In this document: positions 9,701 to 14,276 of the stretch, in pieces | How the letters are laid out: each line of letters opens with the position of its first letter | How positions within the stretch are numbered: position 1 is the first letter of the stretch | Assembly: GCA_002308315.1 (NCBI GenBank) | Contig: DBWE01000218.1 | Span: 2,008 to 17,747 of the forward strand | DNA length: 15,740 nt | Source: Clostridiales bacterium UBA1246 | Lineage (GTDB): Bacteria > Bacillota > Clostridia > Oscillospirales > Oscillospiraceae | Reading direction: 5' to 3' | Notes under the pieces: generated by a model | Told to the model about the DNA's origin: nothing | The model's input: the letters and a program-made list of their open reading frames with translations, nothing else | Database searches by the model: none | Program-made: the position numbers and the translations under genes

Positions 9701-10053
9701 ATATTTCTCGCAATAATGGGAAGCGCGGTGGCGTTTGCCCAGATTATGGCTACGTAGGTCAGAATGAGGAACCACGCGCTGAGAAAGCCGTGATCATAGC
9801 CGAAAATGCGCCGGCAATAGCTGAAGGCGCCGCCGCAGCCGGCGTCCGAGCAGATCATGTAATGATAGTTGGCGCCTATCAGCAGCATGACGGCCGCGCC
9901 GATCGCCAGCCCGATGAGCGAGCCGAGAGGGCCGGCGATGGGAAGAAAGGTAGTCCCGGGCATAACAAACGCGCCCCAGCCTACGCTGCTGCCGAAGGCG
10001 AGGGCCCATGCGCCGAGCGGAGTGACGTATTTCGTGAATTCCTTTTTGTTCAT
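6721..10053 (-). CDS. APC-type amino-acid permease fused to a hybrid histidine kinase with two receivers
   Basis: This is a 1110-aa fusion of transporter and sensor. Residues 1-455 are an APC-superfamily permease with about 12 membrane helices; near the start is GSSVGWGAFVMPG (21-33), matching the unwound substrate-binding helix of the family. Two further helices (about 471-489 and 546-563) flank an extracytoplasmic loop of about 55 residues. Then come HisKA (His596 in NMSHEIRTPMN), the ATPase domain (N box Asn710/714, DTGIG 747-751, GGSGLGM 776-782), receiver 1 (Asp888, Lys939) and receiver 2 (Asp1035, LMDVRMP, Lys1089). The layout recalls CbrA-like proteins, where a different transporter family (SSS) is fused to a kinase; the likely idea is sensing an amino acid or its flux. 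I chose ATG at 10053; a TTG at 10086 overlapping the HPt stop would add 11 residues. The substrate is unknown. Confidence 0.92.
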   Translation of the reverse strand: MNKKEFTKYVTPLGAWALAFGSSVGWGAFVMPGTTFLPIAGPLGSLIGLAIGAAVMLLIGANYHYMICSDAGCGGAFSYCRRIFGYDHGFLSAWFLILTYVAIIWANATALPIIARNIFGSAFQVGAMYSIAGYRVYFGEVLLSVFSLVICSLLCRRVRLAGAAQIVGALILIIGIAVCFAAVFSRSGSLSAAEPAFSPDHGVFSSIFNIVALAPWAYVGFENISHSTPEFRFSQRKTLRVLVVSLITGAAAYIMLALLSVGALPEGYGSWIGYFADLDNLSGLRGLPTFFSAQTAMGSFGVALLGVAALCAIVTGLIGNTVASGRLIYAMAEDGLLPEVFARQNKNGAPSNALWIILAISAVMPFFGRTAISWIVDVTTIGAIIAYAYTSACALSAARKAGNRTFRVIGGAGLLISLVLAMCFLIPSILSINAMPTESYLIFAAWSILGFAYFHRLLRKDTKRRFGRSVVVWIVLLLLIFFTSLIWVLQSARTVTSLSARQMQEECAEFLAGSASGNVDDEIARAESFIGNRFSVINTTLMENSIFQMLLVVIALSFLLHINMLIQRRERQIEREKVIAEESSRAKTSFLSNMSHEIRTPMNAIIGLDNIALRDPDLTPHIRENLEKIGASARHLLGLINDILDMSRIESGRMVLKNEEFSFRAFMDQVNVMINGQCADKGLNYECHIIGNVEDYYTGDDMKLKQVLINILGNSVKFTDPGGSVSLSVEQTASFEGYRTLRFAMSDTGIGMDKEYIPSIFEAFSQEDETATNSYGGSGLGMAITKNLVGMMNGDISVESEKGVGSTFTVTVTLGASGRSSVSEQPADLPADLRTLVVDDDDVACEHARLVLNALGINAAVSHSGGEALGRLRAMFEMGQPYELLLTDYKMSDMNGLELIRRLRSFDGGRTDVIVLTGYNWDDIRREAEEIGVAGIMSKPLFTDSLLHELRNIFSRKNNVSPAHMDTPDEDEERAFASLSGRNILIAEDVDINADILEALLDIEGMTAERAENGQIAVDVFSKSPEGYFDAVLMDVRMPVLDGLGATRAIRALDRADAQTVPIIAMTANAFDEDVRRSLQAGMNAHLSKPVEADNLYRTLAKLTGGGDAV

Positions 10054-10082
10054 TTGACTTTTCTCTTTTCTCCCGGTGAAGA

Positions 10083-10454
10083 TCAAAGGCCGGCCTCGTA
10101 GCCGCGTATGGCGTCCAGCGTGCGCTGAAACAGCTCCGTCAGCTCGGCGAGCCCGGCGCCGGCCTCGCCGTCGGACAAGCGCCTCGGGGAGCCGGGACGG
10201 AATTCCTCAGCCAGCCCGGAGGCCTTCTCCGACAGACGCACGAGACCGAGATTTGCGCACACGCCCTTTATGGCGTGGGTGCTTTCGAATATTGCCGCGG
10301 CGTCCATATCCGAGGCCGCCCGGGAAAGCGCGTCGAGCAGTCCGCTGTCCGCCAGCTTCAGGATCTGCCGTCCTATCAGTTTTTCGGATCTCATGATGCG
10401 AAGCGCCTGATCGTAGCTTCCGTCGATGCTTCGGTAAAGTTCCTGCAGAGTCAT
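10083..10454 (-). CDS. Free-standing histidine phosphotransfer (HPt) protein
   Basis: This is a 123-aa soluble, mostly helical protein. FESTHAIKGVCANLG (57-70) is the classic HPt helix; His60 is the expected phosphorylated residue, followed by the conserved Lys63 and Gly64. HPt proteins carry phosphoryl groups between receiver domains of hybrid kinases and final response regulators. The ATG overlaps the stop of the upstream hybrid kinase by 4 nt (ATGA), and its own stop TGA overlaps a possible TTG start of the permease-kinase (TTGA). The position between two hybrid kinases suggests it is their shared shuttle. The final acceptor is not in this window. Confidence 0.9.
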   Translation of the reverse strand: MTLQELYRSIDGSYDQALRIMRSEKLIGRQILKLADSGLLDALSRAASDMDAAAIFESTHAIKGVCANLGLVRLSEKASGLAEEFRPGSPRRLSDGEAGAGLAELTELFQRTLDAIRGYEAGL

Positions 10455-11986
10455 TGTGCCGACCTCTTTTCGTTTTCGATCGTTTTTTCGGGATCCCGCG
10501 CCGGAATATACCTGCGCAGCGTGTCGATGAGCAGCTCCGGGTCGACCGGCTTGGGAAGATGCGCGTTCATGCCGGCTTCGGCGGTATTTCGGATATCTTC
10601 CGCGAGAGTGTTTGCCGTGAGCGCGATGATGGGAACGTCCGCGGCGTCCGGCCTGTCGAGCCGCCTTATCTCGCGGGCGGCGGTGAGCCCGTCCATCACG
10701 GGCATGCGCAGATCCATCAGCACCGCGGAGTAGCTCCCCGGCGCGCTCGAGGCGAACATGTCTGCGGCGATCTGCCCGTTTTCGGCATGGTCGGCCTGCG
10801 CGCCCTCCGATTCGAGAAGACCGATGATGATATCGGCGTTTATTTCCACGTCCTCCGCCACGAGGACGCGGACGCCGGACAGAGCGGAGCCGTCCGGGTC
10901 GGACGGGGCCGGGCCGGCGGAGCAGGCGACGGCGGCGGGAGGATCCGACGGTCTCAGCAGAACGGTTACGGCGAAGGTGCTGCCCCTGCCCTTTTCGCTC
11001 TGCACGGAGATATCGCCCTCCATCTGCCGGGCGAGCTTCCTCGCCAGCGCAAGGCCGATCCCGCTGCCTCCGAAGCGGTCGGTGGAGCTGGGGTCCTCGC
11101 GGGACAGGACGTCGAAAATACGGGGAAGGAACTGCGAGTCTATGCCCACGCCCGTGTCGCTTACGACGAAGCGCAGGATATCCTTTTCCCCGTCGCTGCC
11201 GGTACGCCCGGCGGTGAAGGATACCCGCCCGCCGGAGTCGGTAAACTTCACGGCGTTGTCCAGCAGAAGCAGCAGAAGGCGCATGAGCCGGGTCTCGTCC
11301 CCCAGATAGTACGCTTCGAGCGGGCCGGTGATCCCGTGCTCGTAGGAGAGGGATTTCTGCTCGCAGCGTATGGATATCATATCGTTTATGTGTTCCATCA
11401 GCTTCGGAAGAGAGAAAACGGAGCTTTTCAGAGCCGCGTTTTCCGCGCCGATGTCGTTTATGTCGAGCACGTTGTCGATGAGCTCCAGAAGATGACGCGC
11501 GCTTGCCTGAGATTTCATGATGCTGTCCCGGGCGGCGGGCGACAGCGACGGATCCTTCAGAGCCATGGCGTTGAGCCCGAGCACGGCGTTCATTGGGGTG
11601 CGCATCTCATGGCTCACGCCGGAGAGAAGAGAAAATTTCAGGCGGCTGTTTTCCTCGGCGGCCGCGAGGCTTGCCTTGAGCTGTTCGGTGGCCTGTATCT
11701 TTCTGGTGATGCGCTGAAGCACCCAGAAGATAAGGAAAACAAAAATGCTTCCCCCGAACAGTATGCCGGAAATGATGACGTCGGGCTTTCCGAAAAAGCC
11801 CACGGCAAGGTAGCCGAACAGAAACATGACCAGCAGTATTATGGGGACCTGCAGGACTCTCAGCTCCCTGCCCCAGTCGGCCCTGCCGCGTATGGTGCGG
11901 GCATAGCGGACGTAGCTGAAGATGTTATAGACCATCAAAGCGCTGCCCAGCGCGATCATGCCGTATATGATGACGGAAAGGATCAT
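10451..11986 (-). CDS. Membrane hybrid histidine kinase with C-terminal receiver, first gene of the phosphorelay operon
   Basis: This 511-aa protein begins with three hydrophobic segments (about 3-23, 46-66, 70-90) and has almost no extracytoplasmic domain, so it may sense through its membrane part. HisKA carries His126 in GVSHEMRTPMN. The ATPase domain has the N-box Asn244, DTGVG at 277-281 and GGSGIGL at 306-312. After a low-complexity linker (about 346-369, rich in Ala, Ser, Pro and Asp) is a receiver with Glu378/Asp379, Asp425 (LMDLRMP) and Lys479. The kinase and receiver parts are closely similar to those of the permease-kinase two genes on, including the receiver signatures AEDV, INADI and AENGQIA, which points to local duplication. 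The ATG at 11986 has a GAGGA site about 10 nt upstream. It is the promoter-proximal gene. Confidence 0.92.
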   Translation of the reverse strand: MILSVIIYGMIALGSALMVYNIFSYVRYARTIRGRADWGRELRVLQVPIILLVMFLFGYLAVGFFGKPDVIISGILFGGSIFVFLIFWVLQRITRKIQATEQLKASLAAAEENSRLKFSLLSGVSHEMRTPMNAVLGLNAMALKDPSLSPAARDSIMKSQASARHLLELIDNVLDINDIGAENAALKSSVFSLPKLMEHINDMISIRCEQKSLSYEHGITGPLEAYYLGDETRLMRLLLLLLDNAVKFTDSGGRVSFTAGRTGSDGEKDILRFVVSDTGVGIDSQFLPRIFDVLSREDPSSTDRFGGSGIGLALARKLARQMEGDISVQSEKGRGSTFAVTVLLRPSDPPAAVACSAGPAPSDPDGSALSGVRVLVAEDVEINADIIIGLLESEGAQADHAENGQIAADMFASSAPGSYSAVLMDLRMPVMDGLTAAREIRRLDRPDAADVPIIALTANTLAEDIRNTAEAGMNAHLPKPVDPELLIDTLRRYIPARDPEKTIENEKRSAQ

Positions 11987-12182
11987 GGAGGGGGTTCCTC
12001 AATTCGTTTTGATTTTCTGCGAGGAGCTCCGCGCAGCCGCAGTCCCGCACAGTGGATTTTAACATATATATAATATGAATGCAATACGGCGCATACCGCC
12101 TCTCAGGGGCGCGCCGGACGGGAGCGGAGAACGGCCCCGCCTCCGCGCGAAAAAAAGATGATTATTTTTTTCAAACCGGGTA
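11987..12182. other. Divergent intergenic region between the phosphorelay and the riboswitch operon
   Basis: The whole gap runs from 11987 to 12477. Its left part carries the leader and promoter of the - strand operon. A GC-rich stretch (about 12085-12149) and an A/T tract (12150-12175) separate the two promoters. I see no open frame with a ribosome site here, and no clear operator palindrome beyond the A/T tract, but it is where a shared regulator would most simply bind. Confidence 0.5.
12056..12084 (-). promoter_or_regulatory. Probable sigma-A promoter of the phosphorelay operon
   Basis: Read on the - strand, TTGCAT (12084-12079) and TAAAAT (12061-12056) are separated by exactly 17 bp of AT-rich DNA in an otherwise GC-rich gap. 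Transcription would start near 12049, giving a leader of roughly 60 nt before the ATG at 11986. It is divergent from the riboswitch promoter about 100 bp away. Supported by pattern only. Confidence 0.6.
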
Positions 12183-12211
12183 TTGACAAACGCACGGGGC
12201 TGCACTATAAT
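12183..12211 (+). promoter_or_regulatory. Consensus sigma-A promoter of the riboswitch-controlled operon
   Basis: A perfect -35 (TTGACA, 12183-12188) and a perfect -10 (TATAAT, 12206-12211) are spaced by 17 bp. An A/T-only-rich tract at 12150-12175 just upstream could act as an UP element. Transcription would begin near 12217, only about 15 nt before the first aptamer. Such a strong promoter fits a gene set whose control lies mainly at the RNA level through the downstream riboswitches. Confidence 0.9.
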
Positions 12212-12230
12212 ATTCCCAAATTAAGAGGAG

Positions 12231-12300
12231 CAAAGGGCAAAGCCGGAGCGATCCGGTGACGCAAAGCTACAGGGACTCGCGAGAGTCAGCCAGCTGCCGG
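12231..12300 (+). promoter_or_regulatory. Cyclic-di-GMP-I (GEMM-I) riboswitch aptamer, copy 1
   Basis: The conserved core GGTGACGCAAAGCTA is present at 12254-12268. It follows a CCGGA/TCCGG hairpin capped by a GCGA (GNRA) loop and is followed by AGGG, a GACTC-GCGA-GAGTC hairpin and CAGCCAGCTGCC. This order matches clostridial GEMM-I aptamers, which bind c-di-GMP. The closing stem can form from GGCA (12236-12239) and TGCC (12295-12298). The core 12236-12300 repeats at 12352-12416 with six substitutions in 65 nt. Confidence 0.92.
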
Positions 12301-12335
12301 AGTGCGGAGCGTTTCCGCACGGCCGGCTTCTTTTT
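12296..12335 (+). terminator. Riboswitch-linked intrinsic terminator after aptamer copy 1
   Basis: GTGCGGA (12302-12308) pairs with TCCGCAC (12314-12320), and an outer stem pairs GCCGG (12296-12300) with CCGGC (12323-12327). TTCTTTTT follows at 12328-12335. The outer left strand is also part of the aptamer's closing strand, so aptamer folding and full terminator folding compete. This predicts that ligand binding allows read-through (ON switch); the direction is inference. Confidence 0.82.
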
Positions 12336-12346
12336 ATATATATCGT

Positions 12347-12416
12347 TATTGAGCAAAGCCGGAGCGATCCGGTGACGCAAAGCTATAGGGGCTCGTGAGA
12401 GCCAGCCAGTTGCCGG
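12347..12416 (+). promoter_or_regulatory. Cyclic-di-GMP-I (GEMM-I) riboswitch aptamer, copy 2
   Basis: This is a second full aptamer in tandem, offset 116 nt from the first. It has the same CCGGA-GCGA-TCCGG hairpin, the GGTGACGCAAAGCTATAGGG core (12370-12389), a GGCTC-GTGA-GAGCC hairpin and CAGCCAGTTGCC. Relative to copy 1 the second hairpin shows a paired A-T to G-C change, and its loop changes within the GNRA pattern. The closing stem is GCAA (12353-12356) with TTGC (12410-12413). These changes indicate selection for structure. Confidence 0.92.
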
Positions 12417-12449
12417 GTCGTCTCCGAAGAAGACGGCGCGGCATATTTT
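12412..12449 (+). terminator. Second terminator-like hairpin after aptamer copy 2
   Basis: GTCGTCT (12417-12423) pairs with AGACGGC (12431-12437, one G-T), and an outer stem pairs GCCG (12412-12415) with CGGC (12439-12442). It is followed by ATATTTTATC, a weaker U-tract than in the first unit. As in copy 1, the outer strand overlaps the aptamer's 3' end, so the same ligand-dependent competition is possible. The AAGGAG ribosome site of the first gene (12465-12470) lies just downstream and stays free in this fold. Confidence 0.65.
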
Positions 12450-12477
12450 ATCGGCAAATGCGGGAAGGAGAATTCGG

Positions 12478-13386
12478 ATGAAGCTGAAACGGTTCACGAA
12501 CAATCGAGACATCCGTGAAAAGACGGAGAGCCGGGAGAAAGCGGCCGCAGTCAAAAAAACGGCCGGAAGGCAGCTCATCATTTCGTCGTGCCTGACTTTC
12601 CTCTGCGTGCTCGTCCTGGCGGCGGCCACGATGGCCTGGTTCGCCAACAACCGCACGGTAGACTCCAGCGGGATGCAGATGCAGGTGGAGACGAGTCCGA
12701 ACCTGGTCATAGCGCAGAGCGCTTCCGGTGAGGGAGGAATAGATACCAAGACCGCGACGGACCTCAGCTTTTCCACCACGTTCGATACCCCCGCACAGAC
12801 GCTGATACCCTCCACCCACGACTGGGGCACCTTCAACAGCAACTCCGAGACGCCTGTCGCTTCGACGACGGGCCTGAAATACAACTGCAATCCTTCCGTT
12901 ATCCACCCGACTACGGGTGAAGAAAGAACGGGAAGAACGATATATTACAACAAGTCGGAAAACGACAGCGGAAACGGCAAGTACTACTTTACGGATTATA
13001 CCGTATACATAGCATCCACCGATAAGCCTCTGCCGATCAACGGCCTGACCGCGACGCTGAGCTCGGACGATGCCAATACGAGCACTTATGATTACCACAA
13101 CGCGGCTTCCGTGGATTTCTATCTCGGCAGCGTGAGCTCGTCGAACTACAAGGGCACGCTCAACCTCGCCGGGAAAAACTATTCGACCGGGGCGCCCCTT
13201 ACACAGGTGAGCATCATCTCAGGATCGTATACCGTGCCGCTCAACACGGCGGACAGCATAAAAGTGATCATGAGATTTTATTTCGACGGGGCGCTGGAAG
13301 AAAGAAGCGGGCAGGCTTATGTACATTCGGACGGACTGACGACGGCGGCCTTTTCAATGAAGGTGACCTTTACCGCGGGAGAGTGA
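12478..13386 (+). CDS. Exported surface or matrix protein with AWFxxNR N-terminal motif, under tandem c-di-GMP riboswitches
   Basis: This 302-aa protein has a long basic N-terminus (about 1-31), a hydrophobic segment (about 33-52) and then AWFANNRTVDSSGMQMQVE (53-71). The mature part is rich in Ser, Thr, Asn and Tyr, has no cysteine outside the signal region except Cys at about 138, and no LPxTG or other anchor. The N-terminus recalls SipW-dependent TasA/camelysin-type matrix proteins (hydrophobic helix ending in Ala-aromatic), but the usual GTxAxF form is absent, so the family is not certain. There is no type IV prepilin cleavage motif. The ATG at 12478 has AAGGAG 7 nt upstream. It is the first gene after the riboswitches, and the next gene, 26 nt on, shares the AW(F/L)xxNRxxDxxGxQMQ motif. 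A role in c-di-GMP-induced fibres or adhesion is inference. Confidence 0.8.
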   Translation: MKLKRFTNNRDIREKTESREKAAAVKKTAGRQLIISSCLTFLCVLVLAAATMAWFANNRTVDSSGMQMQVETSPNLVIAQSASGEGGIDTKTATDLSFSTTFDTPAQTLIPSTHDWGTFNSNSETPVASTTGLKYNCNPSVIHPTTGEERTGRTIYYNKSENDSGNGKYYFTDYTVYIASTDKPLPINGLTATLSSDDANTSTYDYHNAASVDFYLGSVSSSNYKGTLNLAGKNYSTGAPLTQVSIISGSYTVPLNTADSIKVIMRFYFDGALEERSGQAYVHSDGLTTAAFSMKVTFTAGE

Positions 13387-13412
13387 GACAGGGAGCGGGA
13401 TGACCCGTATTC

Positions 13413-14237
13413 GTGATCAAAAAAAGAAAGGGGGCGCGGGAATTGCATATAAAAGTGCGGCCGGGACGAGGCGCGCTTACGGCGGTTCTCTGCGCCCTGC
13501 TTTTGGTTTCGCTGAGCTTCGCGTGGCTGGCGCTGAACAGGGCGGCGGACGCCGAGGGCATACAGATGCAGATGGACGCGCAGAGCATGTCCATAACGAA
13601 CTACGACGTGTACAAATACAACAGCGAGACCAACGAGGTGGACAATATCACCAGCGACGATACCATCTACGAGCTGGAGCCCTACGACTCGATATTCACC
13701 GAAAGAAACGTGAATACCCCGCTGCTGCTCAGAGTGAAGCTCGCGGGCTTCCCGACGGAGAGCGCGGCGATAAACTTCACGGTCAGCTGTATCGACGGGC
13801 ATACGAACATGAGCGACGACTATACCTCGAACATCGTTTACGTTAAGTACGCGACCGAGAGCACGATAAACGCCTACGCCGCGGCGCAGGGAGAGAACGC
13901 TCTGACGGAGAGCTCCTCCAACGACGAGCTTTACTATACCGCGACGGAGTATTTCAGGACGGTGAACGAGAAAAGACAGTTCGCCTCCGCCGAGCTCAGC
14001 GGGTACGATTATGAGTACACCGGAGAAAAGGAACTGAGCCTGGACTGCTCGCTGGCGCTTTCGGCGGCGGAAAAAAGCGGACAGAGCGCGGTGGTCTACT
14101 TGATCATCGACTACGCGCCGGACCTTATAGAGGCGCAGCACATAACCCACTTCAGCGATATCCAGCTGCAGCTGGGAAGCGCCGTAAGGTTCGCGAACGA
14201 TATCAAGCTCATCTCATTCTCTTACAGCCTGAGCTGA
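13413..14237 (+). CDS. Exported paralogous surface protein with AWLxxNR N-terminal motif
   Basis: This 274-aa protein is laid out like its upstream neighbour: a basic N-terminus, a hydrophobic segment (about 21-36), then AWLALNRAADAEGIQMQMD (37-55). The shared pattern right after the membrane segment suggests a common export or processing signal. The mature part is acidic and rich in Ser, Thr, Asn and Tyr (for example NSETNEVDNITSDD near the start) and ends in a beta-like stretch without an anchor motif. The start is uncertain: GTG at 13413 is listed, but TTG at 13443 has a better-placed AAAGGGGG site and would give a shorter, normal-looking signal (MHIKVRPGRGALTAV). No known enzyme motif is seen. 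It likely belongs with the first and third genes as a component of one secreted assembly. Confidence 0.78.
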   Translation: MIKKRKGARELHIKVRPGRGALTAVLCALLLVSLSFAWLALNRAADAEGIQMQMDAQSMSITNYDVYKYNSETNEVDNITSDDTIYELEPYDSIFTERNVNTPLLLRVKLAGFPTESAAINFTVSCIDGHTNMSDDYTSNIVYVKYATESTINAYAAAQGENALTESSSNDELYYTATEYFRTVNEKRQFASAELSGYDYEYTGEKELSLDCSLALSAAEKSGQSAVVYLIIDYAPDLIEAQHITHFSDIQLQLGSAVRFANDIKLISFSYSLS

Positions 14238-14276
14238 CGGAGAGAATTCGGGAAGAAAAGGAAAGGAGGGAGCGGC

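Noticed and set aside
10454..12073. Long open frame on the + strand opposite the first hybrid kinase
   Set aside because: Antisense shadow of the kinase; it runs through the - strand promoter and lacks a ribosome site or known domain.
12236..12416. Repeated units read as a short CRISPR array or transposon repeats
   Set aside because: There are only two copies, 65 nt long, and their internal hairpins and conserved core match the c-di-GMP-I aptamer.
12267..13098. Open frames on the - strand over the riboswitch and first surface gene
   Set aside because: They run through both aptamers and the promoter-proximal gene and have no supporting motif.
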